Assembly: GCF_042453785.1 (NCBI RefSeq)
Contig: NC_091662.1
Span: 1,493,001 to 1,557,000 of the forward strand
Origin: Malus domestica
Taxonomy: Eukaryota > Streptophyta > Magnoliopsida > Rosales > Rosaceae
Reading direction: 5' to 3'
Length of the DNA: 64,000 nucleotides
In this document: piece after piece, positions 1-12,583 of the stretch
Numbering within the stretch: the first letter of the stretch is position 1
Layout: the number at the start of each line of letters is the position of its first letter
The notes under the pieces: model-generated
What the model saw: the letters and a program-made list of their open reading frames with translations, nothing else
What the model was told of the DNA's origin: nothing
Databases searched by the model: none
Position numbers and translations under genes: made by a program

Positions 1-1435
1 ATATTAAAAGATCTCTCATAAAATACAATTTTCAAAATTTAGACTAATTTAACAATAAACAATACAGAATGAGCATCTTCACATTTTAGAAAGAAAAAAA
101 AAATTCAATGTACTCAGAACACGGTGTGACACCACATATTATTATATAAGTGGAAAAAATATCTCCCACTTTAGAGGGTGAGGAAAAGTATTTCCCATTT
201 TTTTTTATTGACTATAAAACCCAAACCAATGAGCTGCCTGATTTAGGGATGAGACCCACACGGCTTTGAGCCTTTCATTTCTTAGGAAAGGCATCATCTC
301 CAGATCCATTCCTTCTAATCTATCAAATTAAAGGATCCGTATCATTGAAAATTGATCCAACTACTGAAGTTATTATAACTTTTAAAATGGGCATCTGTTT
401 GTAGCCGTTTAATTAAATTTCAATGGCACAAATCCCTTAATTTGGTAGAGTAGAAAGAAGGGATCTGGAGAAAATCTCTTTCCGATTTCTTAAACCACGT
501 GACACCACACCACTATGTTTAGCTAAATCATTAAAGTATTTTGTAACACAATTATTTATAATACCAAACTTTTAATTTCGTGTTTGAAATGATTTCCGCA
601 CATTATTATTTTTCTGTGTTTACATCCAAGTTTAGGAGGAGAACCGGAGTGCTAAAGTCACTTTCTTTCCGTTGGGCCCACGAGAAATTATGTTTGCAAC
701 GTGGTTGCGACAGCATGGTTCAATTCAAACTTGGTGTTTGTTGGATGGAATAATGCATTCCTTTTTCTGCATTTAAACTTGAATTCTCTTATACGTAATT
801 TAGATTATATTTAAATATCGATTGAATAAATCCTACATGTAATTTAGATTAGATTCAAATACCGCTTAAATAAGCTTGACGATGCCGATAGTTAAAGGCC
901 AAGGGAAGATACTTGGAGTAAAAGTTTCTTACAGACAAGACCACTTTTGGCATGCTTTGAAGAGGCCAAGGGAAGATACTTGGGGTAAAAGTTTCTTACA
1001 GACAATACCACTTTTGGCATGCTTTGAAGCCTCAAGTGAGTTAACTTTGAAGCAAAAACACAAAGCATAACAATGCAAACATATTGATATATACAACATC
1101 GTCAACTTCGGCACCATCCTATCCATATTAATCATAACTTAACGACAACAAAGCTTTATCCCACTAAGTAGGGTTCACTGTATGAATCTTAAAAACCCGG
1201 TTTCGCGCAAAGTTTTCCGTATTAATCTAAACTTTCAACATCCTAAAATTTAAAAATTTAAAAGAAACAAAGAAAATCACAAATCTTAAAACACACCAGA
1301 GGTTGAAGTCTTAATTATAATTTACAACCACTGCGGCCAAAGAATGATGGATGATATTAGAAACTAATTGTACCTGTACATAGCATGACCTTCTACTACT
1401 GGGAATTATCAAATTAAAAGATTAAACCCCAGGTA
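1..1435. other. Intergenic, downstream of MGD gene
   Basis: AT-rich sequence with no coding signal. It holds the 3' flank of the galactolipid synthase gene, which ends at 1436 on the minus strand. Two local direct repeats lie here: an imperfect pair (about 795-835 and 836-875) sharing a 'taatttagatta' core, and a clear 67-bp tandem duplication at 896-1029 that is listed separately. The only open frames are short ones created by that duplication. Confidence 0.6.
896..1029. repeat. 67-bp tandem duplication, two copies
   Basis: Copy one runs 896-962 and copy two 963-1029, head to tail with no spacer. They differ at only two positions that I can see (a/g and g/t), so the duplication is recent. 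Each copy begins 'aggccaagggaag' and ends 'catgctttgaag'. A short open frame spans both copies but has no recognisable product. Confidence 0.9.
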
Positions 1436-3887
1436 TCAATCAATTAAACTCGAAAACGACGATGTAAGCATGTAAGGGATGTTCGTGAGAGGACCACGTT
1501 GGAGGGCAAGCTCGTGGATGTCCTTGACAATGTCGAACACAGCCTCAGGTTGCGCTAGTCTAAGTGCATTCTCCGACATCATTTTGAGTTCGTCTGTTTT
1601 GGTGCTGAACCATTCCGCTACAATCCTTGCTGTTTCCTTGGGACTTCTGGTGAAGACGCCGGCCCCATTGTCCACCACATAAGGCACATTGCCCTTTTCC
1701 TGTCAATCGAAGCGGAGATGTTAATTGAAATGTTGAAACAAATCGCGCAAGAAGGAAAGAATATGCATGATCATCACTCACTTGTCCGGGAATGTAGTCG
1801 TTGAGGATAATAGGAAGTCCCCTGATCAATGCTTCTGCTATTGTGCCAGGTCCTGCCTTTGTTATGATGCAATCACAAGCTCCCATCCATTTTTCCATTT
1901 GTGTCTCAAATCCTCTAACCTGAAAATTCAAAGAATGTAAAAATCCTACATCGAGATCTTGACAAAAACTGCGTCAAAGTTGTCGAGACAACATGTTTTA
2001 ACAAGCAAGGACTAATTTGTACCTTCACTGGTATGTTCCATTCATCGGACTCAAGCGTGGCAGTGAGGGTTTTGTTCCTCCCGCATATGATGATCAGCTG
2101 CCCTATCGGTTTTCCAGCTTCTTTATCAAAGAGTGTTTCTGCGAGAGCCCTTGCAGTTTCCTTTACAGGTCCCATTCCTTCGCCGCCTCCCATGAGCAGA
2201 ACCGCAGGCAAGTCAGGGTCCATTTCGAGTTCTTCTCTGAGTTGATCCTACGCAACCGCAAATTAGAGGGAGCAAAAAAGGACACAATTAAGAAAATTCA
2301 GTAATCAAACACTCAATATCGACCTTCATTCATACAAACACATTTTCAGATGGGTTGCAAGCATACAACACTACACACCTTGGAGAGAACCGCGCGGGCA
2401 AAAGAGGGTCGGATGGGCAAGCCAAAGACACATGTTTGAGACTCGTCAAGGCCGTCTACTAGAGCCCTTTTCGCTACCTCCTGTGATGGGCAGTAGCACC
2501 TATTGACCCCGGGATGAAACCATGTACGATGGCAGGTGTTGAGGTCAGTGATAACCGTCACGAAAATAACTTTCTTCTGCAGGCCTTGCCATTTGAGCAC
2601 CCACAGAGGAATGTGTTGCATCAAAGGATGCACACTGATTATAATGTCGGGCTTGTACTCCATTAGACCAGCCTCCACCTCCCTTCAGTTAAAACACTTC
2701 ACTAATTAGTACTTAATTAGCTAATCAATGTAAAAATGAAGATTAGAATCAGATTCTCCACCAATTAGTTGAAGTCTCTAAAAGTTGAATAGGAGAAAAG
2801 CAGATGATTAAGAATCATTTCAAAGAGAAAATAAAACCTTAAAGCACAAGTAGAAGTTGTAAAATGCTCCTTCAATTGATTACAACTAAATATCATGCTT
2901 TATCGAACTTCAATGGGATTATTTGTGACTAATTCGGTAGGAGCCCCCGAACACACCTTCTGTAGGGCACCTCTCACGAACGCCCAACATAAGGGCAACT
3001 CTACCGAAGTTTCTCTCCACTTGCAGAATTATTGATGGGGTATTCGTTGAACTGAAAGCGAAAAGCAGCGGAAGGAGGTAAGGGAACGTACTTGGCATAG
3101 TAGGCGGCTATAGCAGCGAGATAGACTCTGTGGATCCATCGAGGAGAGGTGCTGTGAAATGCAACCTTCCACAGCTGCACATGTTTCACCATGAATTTGT
3201 ACGACCTCTCCATGTCGTTTAACGGCCAACCTGTGTACTCTTTCCACACATCCTTCACAAATATCTGAAACATCGAATAAATGACTCATGAATAATTGCA
3301 GGAACAAAGAATATGGAAAGATGAATAAAAATGCTCTCTTTCTCTCTCTACATGTATGCAGATATTTCCGAGTAGAAAAAGGCAAAAACTTTGGCAAAGA
3401 TGATTCAAATTAAACTATGAACTTCAAGAACAAAAAAGAGTCAGATGCAAATTAAAAAACGATATAAAATAAAATTAAATAAAAACCTTTAAATTTTGAT
3501 CAGAAGAAAACCCAAGAAAATTCAGAAGAGAAATCAAGAACCCAGATCAGCAATTACCCTGTATTCGTCACCAAACTCCATACGGAAGGCATCACGAATG
3601 GCCTCAGCGGAAGCGCGGTGGCCGCCGCCGGTATCGCTCATGAGAATCAAGACGTTCTTGGTCCGCTCAGCTCCAATCTGCACGAGCTCCATCGTCCCCT
3701 CATCCTCGTAATAATCGTCATCACTCTCGTCGATATCGCACGCCTTGTGGTGGTTGTGGCGGTGGTGGCTCTGGCTTCTGTGGCTTCCGCCGTTGTTCTT
3801 GAGGTAGCTGCTCAGGTAGGAATACCCGCCAACCCTCTCAAACACCTTCTCTGTTATTGACTTTCTCGGCGACGCCACGGACATCAT
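1436..3887 (-). CDS. MGD2: Monogalactosyldiacylglycerol synthase, type B
   Basis: Transfers galactose from UDP-galactose to diacylglycerol, making the galactolipid MGDG at the outer plastid envelope. Six exons (minus strand): 3887-3558, 3264-3092, 2682-2379, 2247-2023, 1919-1782, 1699-1436, all with GT-AG borders and an open frame of 477 aa. The N-terminus is short and His/Asp-rich, with no evident transit peptide, which fits the type-B (MGD2/MGD3) enzymes rather than MGD1. Visible family blocks are the N-terminal [16 protein letters not shown], then [69 protein letters not shown], and the UDP-sugar site [20 protein letters not shown]. Start chosen at the MMSV pair; an upstream in-frame extension to 3968 lies in leader sequence and is not conserved. 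Arabidopsis MGD2/3 are induced by phosphate starvation; whether this gene is cannot be read from the sequence. MGD2 and MGD3 cannot be told apart here. Confidence 0.95.
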
Positions 3888-4199
3888 AACTAAATTAATA
3901 ACGCACAAAGACTCGAACTTTAAGAAAAACCCAGTTGCCGTCAACGGACAAATTGGCTTTCCCGCCACCGGAAACGATGGTTTTCCGGCGGAGGAGAAAG
4001 TTTGGTCCAGAGAGAAACAGGGGTTATAAGCTGAAGGAATAAGAAACGATTTTTTGAGGAATTGGCGACGTTTTTTGGCGGTGGTGAGATTTGTGACCGT
4101 TGAGTTGGCAAATGTGTGGGGAGCTGGCTATATTGGTGTCTGGATGCTGGAATTATGCTTTGGAATTTTTGGGTCGGGAAGGAATTTTCCAGCCGTCGG

Positions 4200-7100
4200 A
4201 TCCGCATTTAGTTTTGTTTTGGAATGTTCGATGGGAAAGATTCGAATCTTCACAAGGCTGGAAGTGTTTCCATTTGTTTTGGTCAATAGTGTTTCTATCT
4301 GTTAAACCCTCTGCTTTTCTGTACTTGCGTGGGTTTGTCTGCTTTGGGGCCCTTGGGTTTTTGGGTATTTGCTTAGGTGGGGCTGGAATTTGGTTGGCTT
4401 TCTTTCTGAGTCTTGGCCCAAAATAATTACTTATTTACGTTTCTTCTCACAGAGATACTTGGATACAGCCGTTCTAATTAGATCATCCCACGACAAGAGA
4501 CACAGAGCAACATCGTTCGTGTATTTTGGTTTGAAGGCTCGTGAGCCTGCGAGAGATAGTTGACTAACAAGATTTTTTGACAATCATGCAAGGTGGATTG
4601 TTCCACTCACTTACAAAGGTTTATCCCCAACTGAAACCCATGTCGGTCATATTGTTTATGCAATGCATCGGCGTGACACTGATGTCAAGCATGTGATTCC
4701 TTATATAATCATGGTCACCGACCTTAACAATAGTATCGAATTGAATTTCAAATATATAGTCACATGGGGATACCTACTTTCTATTGTTCGAACAACTGCC
4801 TAATTATCTGATTCACACAATATATGTCTTCATACTAAAACTAAGATCCAAGATTTATTCATATGTTACTAGTATTTGTCTGCACACTTTGTGTGTATGA
4901 ACATATTTTTTTTAGAAAATGAGAGGGAGAGGGAGAGAAGGAGAGAGAAAGAGAACGTGGGTGGAGTTGAAGGTTTTTGTTTAATTTTTTTTTAATTTTT
5001 TTAAATATTTGAGGTATTTTAACATCATCTGTATGTGAGGCTTTAATAAAAAATAATAAAATTTGGACCTGTGAAATTACATTATTGCCTATCATTTTTT
5101 TTATATGATAGAAGACTAAGTAGTCTTTTCATTATTTTTTGGTTAACAAAGATGATTTCATTGATTAATGGAGATTATGATATTTGCTGATGCACTAAAT
5201 TTCCGAATAAAAGAGCACGGTGTGAAAGAAGAAAGCATTCACATTTATAATAAAAAGTTTGACGACGAAAAATCATAGCTTATTTTGTCAGGGGTTGGCT
5301 TTTCTCATCGCTGCCAACTCTCTCATGTTTGCAAGCAGCAGCTAGCATCAGGTGGGCGCAATGAAAATGATTGGGAAAAAGATATAGGATTAAGATAAGA
5401 GAGCAGAAAAGGACATTTACTTGTAGAAGCACTTCACCGAGAAGCACAGTAGATTGACTGTTTAATTAAGGAGAACCAATTGCAAGAGAAGTTGGACTTG
5501 GTCGAGAAGGACCAAAATGAAACTCAGACATAAGCTCTGGGACCATGACCGTAAAAAAAAACCCTACTAGAAGAAGAGCATTTCTTCATGGTGTCTTACA
5601 ATAATTGCAGAATTAAAAACCCTAGCAGTGTGTCGTCACTCCACAGTTGAAAATTAGGGCACAAACAAACAGTCAAAAGTTACAAGAACAGAAGATGATG
5701 AACTGTGAAGTTTCCTCGCTTCTTCTTTCCAACAGTTTATACAGTTAGTTATATATCATCTCTTTTGGTTTCTTTAGGGTAAAATGCTATTCACTTTTAG
5801 AAAATGCAGTACAGTGTTTACGTTTGATGTTATCTTTTTCTCGAGGTTTTCTATGATACTCTGGGATACCTCAGATTTTTTCACCACTAAATGTTTGTAT
5901 AAAAACCAAGATCTAACTGTTATAAAGCTCGAAGTATCAAATACTCCAGAGCATTTGTATTTTTTTATGTGGGACAATGATGTGCAGAGCAGCAGAAGCA
6001 GCAGCTTCCTTGATGAGATCTTGTGTATAGTAAGCCTTTTGCTTTGGCCTTTTTCTTATTGTTGATATGATGAGAGACTTATAGCACAGCTGGGGAAGTA
6101 CGTACCTTTAGGGCTGTTTATGGTGGTCCTATGGAGGTGGAGCCGTTGGGGAGGATGGGAGAAAGTGAGGAGAAAAAGTAAAGGAATGTCCATTTCTCAT
6201 TTAGCTTGTATCATTTGCTTTTCTGCTTTTTTGGGACACTCAATGGCGATTGAGACTACCAAATCGAGCATACTTGTGTAGTCTCTTATGGGAGAAAATT
6301 TTCGGTAGGATAACCTGATCATCTAATTTGAATGGCAGATCTCACAAATATGGGGCATGTAGAACTTTAATAGAGAAAATCCCGCTTGTTTGTAAGAGCT
6401 ACCCTATAAATGCTTCTTTTTGAGAAAAAAAAAAACATATTAGGATAGATTACTTTCCTAATTTTGTGTTAGTCTTGTATTTTGTTCTCTTATAAACTCT
6501 TCGTTTTGGAAAAACATAAAACATTTAAGAGTGTGTGAGATAGACTTCATAGATCTCATAACAACTAAAAACACTAATATGGAAGAACCCATAGACTATA
6601 ATTGATTGATAGTGTTTTTGATGTCAACATGTCATGTGGTAAAGATGAATCAACTTGATAGAACTGTGCGGAAAAGACTTAAACATGTGCAGACTTCTCT
6701 TACGATGGAAATCGCATTGCAATCTTGAAAAGTAATATGTTAGTTAGCTAAAATCTTATGCACACTCACGACCCCTTCAGCTCGAACTAATAGGACGTTT
6801 CATCTAAGTTTTTTCATGGTATGAGCAAGAACCTTGCCTTGTATTTATGTTCATTAGAGTTTCTGTCAACCATTAATATTGATACACCAAATCTTATTAC
6901 TTAAAGGAAGAGGTGGGGTGGATGAAATGACTAGTCAAGTTTCTCCTTATGGTCATGAAAAACAGGTCATGCAGGCCTCTGTAAATGTTTATGCTTTATT
7001 CGGAAATTGGGTAAAAAATTGTTGTGTACTACCGGCGCCACCGGTGACATTTGATGCCACATTTGAAGCCCACGTCATAGATTCGACTCTTTGTTGGACC

Positions 7101-8690
7101 AATCAGATTCCAACAAGTCTTTATATTAAAGCAAGAAGCGGAACTATAAGTGAAGATTAATCATTACATTGTTATAGTCTTGTCTTATGCCGTACTTTTC
7201 TATATTAAAGAAAAGAAATTAGGCTAGACTACACAATAAGATAGTCATTAAGTATCGAGCTCAACATAAATATAATGTGTCATCGTTATCCATGTGTCGA
7301 ACTTGAGACTTCTCACTTTCAAATGAAAAAAAATATCAATAGACAGTAGTAATAGTTAACATGTTATCCTTCTATTTTTCTCTGTTTGTCTAAATAAGAT
7401 TGTGTCGAATTAAAAATGAATGAATGATGCAGATGAAGCTCCATAATAGTAATGGAAAACAATTATATTTATGCACTCTGGTGGGGGCTTGATCTTCACC
7501 AATTCTTTTTCCTTCTAACAACTAACTAATTAACCTCCAATGCTATCGTTTGTTACAAAAAATAAAAAATAATAAAATAAAATGGTTTCTATGAATTTTG
7601 GAAGCGTGACTAACTGGGGTTAAGTTTGGAATTTTCCAAAACCCTAATTCTCCAAAGAGCCCTTTTGACATTCTATGCTTTCAAGTCTTTTGCATCATTC
7701 ACCTCTTTTATCGTTATTTCCAGAAGGCCCCAAAATCTAGGGTTTCATCACACCCTGCACCTCCTTCTCTGGTAAGCGCTTTCTTCTTCTCTCCCCTCAC
7801 ACCTAAAAGTTAAATTCTTTATACCAATACTGTCTTTCTGGTATGTCGGTAACAAATAAATTTCATGGAGGAGTAAATTAGTAACCCAATTCAACCAATG
7901 TTAGTGTTCATATAATTCTGGAAATTAAGTTGAATGTTTGGGTTTTTCTGGGGGGCTAAAGTCGTGATCTTGGACTTTGAATTAATGGTTTTTTTTTTTT
8001 TTTTCGGAAAAGGGGGATTAATCTGCTGGATTTCTCAGAGGATGATCATTTGGGTTGGATTGGTTGACTTCTTTAAACTGTTTTTCCGTTAACCCACCGG
8101 GAAATTTACTGATTTAGGAGCTGGGTTGTTGGTGATGGTGGGATCAGATGATAACCCACATGCTGTTTTCTGATAATTTGGCACAAAACCGAACATAGTG
8201 GCGTTCTAGGATTCATATAGCCGACTCGACTTAGTAGGATAAGGTTTTGTTGTTGTTGTAATTTTATAGGGAGTGTTTACAGTTCCTGGTGTGCTTCCAT
8301 TGATGTTTTTAGCCGGGTTTTTGCTTTGTTGATAGTGGTTGCGTGGCTGTATATGTTAGTAAAGCAGGCCCGGTGGGACAATGGTTTTTCGATATTGTAT
8401 GCACACAAGCTCTAGTAAGTAGCTAATAGTATACACACACTCTGCGCCCGCAGGCATGAAAAATACACCAGAATGTGAGACTCTAACAATTAAATACTAA
8501 CATTTGTGAATTCATTTTTGATCGACAATAGTAACTGATGTTTAAGACACGGTTGGCTTTTGCGTACTTATTATTTAGATCGTGGTAAACTTTGAAAGTA
8601 GTAGATAGTTTTGGGAACTGAATTATGAATTTAGCATATTTATAAACTATAGCTTTTAATTCTTTTATTCGAATGTTTGAAGGTCGTTGT
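4200..8690. other. Intergenic spacer and leader of the PB1-transposase gene
   Basis: The first few hundred bases hold the divergent promoter of the MGD gene. I see no convincing gene in 4.3-7.6 kb; open frames at 4100-4426, 5784-6065 and 6879-7160 have no family resemblance, no partner exons and AT-driven composition. GA-rich low-complexity DNA lies at about 4917-4955. Around 7240-7345 is a piece resembling the reverse complement of a tRNA-like SINE end. From about 7640 the sequence turns into leader of the next gene: a likely non-coding exon ending near 7770 at 'ctctg|gtaagc', and an intron running to the acceptor just before 8681. Confidence 0.5.
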
Positions 8691-8691
8691 G

Positions 8692-11600
8692 ATGGCGAGG
8701 ACAAAGCTTATCCTGATCTGCCAATCTGGTGGGGAATTTGTTGTCAAGGATGATGGATCCATGTCATATACGGGAGGAGATGCACAGGCAGTAGATATCA
8801 ATCATGAAACCCGATTTGATGATCTCAAGTTAAAATTGGCTGAAATGTTGAATTTAGAATATAAATCAGTGATCATGAAGTATTTTCTCCCAGGAAATAC
8901 GCGAACTCTCATCACTTTATCCAATGATAAGGACCTGAAAAGGATGTATGAATTCCATGGGAATTCAGTAACTGCTGATGTTTTTGTCCAGGGGAAAGCA
9001 GGTTTTGATGCCGAAGCCTTCAACACACCAAAAAGGTACTTTCTTTTGTTTTGTTTGATTGGATCACAATTTCCTTGCTTTTAAAGAAATGATGACATTG
9101 CCCATTTGCCCTCTTTACAATAGTTGAAGCATATTCATATTGTAAGTTTCTAAGTTTTCTTGCGTTGAAAGTTTAAATTCTCATTTGCAGGGCATGTGGG
9201 ATAAAAGTGGCTGAATCAGTGACCCCTGTTCCCGCCTTCACGACTTCAGCTGCCACTTTACATGCTAGTCCTCTATCAAAACAACCTGGATGTATTATGT
9301 CTGTGGAAGAAAGGACCCAAACTGCAGGTGGAGTGGTGCATATGCCTACCATGTCCCCTGCGTTTACATCCACCGATAATGCGGATGCTACTAGTTCCAT
9401 TCCAACTGGTTCCATATCTGCTACTGCTGATGCAAGTCAGCACAGCTTGGACGTATTTGATATGAACTGTACCCCTGCTGATACTGTTAAGAAGCGAAGG
9501 CGCACTGCTGCCTGGAAAATTGGTGCCAACGGTCCTACCATTGGTTCTGTCACTGACCATGTTGGGGAGAAAAGAAAACATATGTCCAAGAAGAAGAATA
9601 TTCCTAGCCGGAACATTGCTACAGAAACTGATGACGTGGATGAGAGGCAAGATATCCTCCACAGTAAAGATAGTAGTACTAGCAATGACCCTATCCAGGC
9701 TAGTCTAGTGGAATCAAATGATGCTCCACCTGAACTTTTACTCAAAATATGGAAAAATGCTATCACTGGCATTGGACAGGAATTCAACAGTGCTAAAGAA
9801 TTTCGTGATGCGCTGCAAAAATATGCCGTTGCCCATCGTTTCATGTATAAGTTAAAAAAGAATGATACTAACCGTGCAAGTGGCAGATGTATAGTCGAAG
9901 ACTGTTCCTGGAAAATTTTTGCATCTTGGGACACATCTGTGAAAAAGTTTAGGATAAAGAGTATGACTGAAACGCATACTTGTGAATCAGAGTTCATGAA
10001 ATCTTATCATCCAAAACGAAGTTGGTTGGTTAGCATCGTGAAAGACAGATTACTTGAGCGCCCACATCTCAAGACGAAAGAACTTGCCAACATCATTCGT
10101 CAAGATTTTGGGATTGCTGTGAACTACACTCATGTTTGGCGTGCAGTTGAGGATGCCAAGGAGCGACTTCTAGGTTCGTATAAAGAGGCATATGACCAGT
10201 TACCGAGATTTTGTGAGAAGATGACAGAGGCAAATCCTGGCAGTAATATTAAGCTTTTCACTGTTGATGAGAGTAGATTTCAGCGCCTATTTGTGTGTTT
10301 TCATGCTTCAATACATGGTTTTCAGAATGGTTGTCGCCCTATTCTTTTTCTCGATGCTGCATCTCTAAAATCAAGATACCATGAGACTTTTTTGGCAGCT
10401 ACTGCTTTGGATGGAGATGACGGTCTTTTCCCGGTTGCATTTGCTATCGTTGACACTGAGAATGATGATAACTGGCGGTGGTTTTTGGAGCAGTTAAGAT
10501 CTGTACTTTCAGCTACTCAATCCTTAACTTTTGTCTCGGATAGAGAGAAGGGACTAAAGAAATCAGTGCTCGAAGTATTTGAGAATGCCCACCATGGATA
10601 TTCTATGCACCACCTTCTGCAAAGCTTCATGAGAAACTTGAATGGTCCATACCATGGAGATGGGAAGGGTTCCTTGCCAATCAATTTTATGGCTGCCGCC
10701 CATGCAATCCGACTTGATGGCTTTAAAACAAGTATTGATCAAATTAGACGGGTTTCTGCTCGAGCTTATGCCTGGGTCCAGCAAATCGAACCAGAATGTT
10801 GGACAAATGCATTATTTAAAGGAGAGCCCTATAACCATTTCACATCAGATGTTGCAGAGACATACATCAAGTGGATAGAGGAAGTACAGGAGTTACCCAT
10901 TGTGCCAAAGATTGAAGCGCTTTGTTCTAAGTTGATGGAGTTGATAAATACTCGTCGAACAGATTCAAGTAAGTGGCCCACAAAACTTACTCCATCCAAG
11001 GAGGAAAAACTGCAACAAGAAGCCTGTTGCGCATATGGTCTTAAAGTCTTGTTTTCATCCGATACTCTCTTTGAGGTTCACAAGGATTCCATCAACGTTG
11101 TGGATATTAGTGAACGGTACTGTAGTTGTCTGGATTGGAATGCAAGTGGTCTACCATGCTGCCATGCTATTGCTGTCTTCAACTGCACTGGTAGGGATGT
11201 GTATGATTATTGTTCGAGTTACTATAAATCTGACACCTATCGTTTGACGTATTCTGAGTCCATAAACTCTGCATTGGCCCCTTTTGAGTCTTCGGATGGT
11301 GAGATTACTGATGCAGCACATGTGCTTCCTCCATCAGTCTCCAAGCAACAAGAAAAGAAAAGCCAGGCCAAAGCAAAGAGTTTGTCGGCAAGGACAGTTT
11401 TTTGCTCTAGGTGCAAGGATTCAGGGCATAATAAAAAAACCTGCAAGGAACCCATGGATGATCCTTTGTCAAGTATGGACCTCATAGATGCTCCTATATC
11501 AGGTATGGACCCCGTAGATGCTCCTTCGTCAAGCATCGTCCTCGTAGATGCCCTTTCATCAAGCGTCATCCCCGTCGATGCCCCTCCATCAAGTATCGTC

Positions 11601-11720
11601 CCCACAGATGCTCCTTCATCAAGTATCGTCCCCATAGATGCCGCTCCGTTGAGTATCGACCACGTAGATGCTCATTCATCAAGTATCGTTCCCGTAGATC
11701 CTCCATCAAGTATCCCTTGA
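8692..11720 (+). CDS. MUSTANG-type domesticated MULE transposase with PB1 domain
   Basis: Two coding exons, 8692-9035 and 9191-11720, give 957 aa. Domains in order: PB1 (residues 1 to about 95), a Ser/Thr-rich linker with basic KKRRRT, a MuDR-type N-terminal zinc-binding region (GRCIVEDCSWKIFA), a MULE transposase core with FLDAASLKSRYH, FVSDREKGL and SDVAETYIKW as candidate D, D and E positions, a SWIM zinc finger (CSCLDWNASGLPCCHA), and a zinc knuckle (CSRCKDSGHNKKTC). The C-terminus is a repeat of ten-residue units like DAPSSSIVPV. No terminal inverted repeats are visible and the frame is intact, as expected of the host MUSTANG genes, some of which carry PB1. Known family role: transcription-related functions in growth and reproduction. 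The start is fixed by the ATG just after a leader-intron acceptor and by the PB1 alignment. The exact MUG subfamily is uncertain. Confidence 0.88.
11452..11715 (+). repeat. 30-bp coding minisatellite, about nine units
   Basis: The last 90 codons of the transposase-like gene consist of degenerate 30-bp units encoding about DAPSSSIVPV. The unit core 'gatgctccttcatcaag' recurs every 30 bases. All indels between units keep the frame, so the array lengthens the protein tail without disrupting it. Confidence 0.85.
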
Positions 11721-12329
11721 TGTAATCCTTGAATCATACCGTCTTGGATGCTTGTTTGTTATGAATTCATGTACAGTGTTAATCGACATTTTCCGAACTG
11801 GTCTCTTTGAACTAGGTTTGTGACGAGGTTGTTTTGTTCTTGAGTTTGTCTAGAGTTTTAAATTCGTAAATTTCGCATTTGAATCGTCTTGTTCCTGAAA
11901 TGTGTACTACGAATCTTGCTGTTCCAACAAAGCATGTGTTAACAGGTTAACTGTCGCCATCAGCGTTGAATTTATCGCCATCTCTTTGTCTCACTCATCA
12001 CATGACTTCACATAAAATATAATCCATCACCCATTACACGTGAACGCGTCATCGGCCTTCCAGGTCGTTTTTACAGAGAGAAATGAAATTTGCAGAAATG
12101 TAGAAAACAGCTAGAATTTGTACATTACATGATCACAAAGTTTGCTTCCTCTAACTTCTAGGGCATTAAAAACAGTCATTAGCTACTGATGAATACAAAC
12201 GGCACTTCAACGTCAGAGCACAAACCGAAAGTTTTAGCCTGTCTACGAGTTAATCTGCTCAAGAAAGCTTCCGACGATCCATCTGTGATTCTTTCATCAA
12301 GATTATCAGTATTAGGCTATTAATGGAGT
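11721..12329. other. Convergent 3' flanks
   Basis: Downstream sequence shared by the PB1-transposase gene (ending 11720, plus) and the RING gene (minus). No coding signal seen; it presumably holds both 3' UTRs. Confidence 0.5.
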
Positions 12330-12578
12330 CAAGTTAACAACTTTACTACCAACCTCTGCCTGCTCGAATCCAACCTTGAAGGTTTGAACCCCGGGCACGC
12401 ACAATGGAGAAGGTGGGTAGCATCTGTCTTCAAACTTGTTTTGTGCTTGAAACAGTCTCATGAAAACATGGCTGCAAACGTAGGTTGCCACGGAGTTCAG
12501 TTGTAGACTGGTGTTCGCAAGAAAATACAGTTCAGGCCTCAAAGGTTTCCAGTACAAAATCCCAAATGCTGTTCTCAC
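12330..12578 (-). pseudogene. Decayed tandem copy of the RING gene's last exon
   Basis: Directly behind the stop codon of the intact RING gene lies a second, diverged copy of its final exon in the same orientation. Translation gives YVCSHVFMRLFQAQNKFEDRCYPPSPLC where the functional exon has VCGHLFHADC...FEDRHNPHCPLC, and nucleotide similarity runs through the whole block, including the 'ttgaaggtttgaac' versus 'ttcaaccttgggc' end. The zinc ligands are mostly lost: both His and the fourth Cys of the core are replaced and CPLC has become SPLC. It could still be transcribed as 3' UTR of the upstream gene. I see no further exons of a second gene copy, so this looks like a local exon-scale duplication. 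Confidence 0.75.
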
Positions 12579-12583
12579 TATCC

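Noticed and set aside
6879-7160. 93-codon plus-strand frame as a small gene
   Set aside because: No recognisable domain, no splice partners and no promoter-like context; possible by chance in this length.
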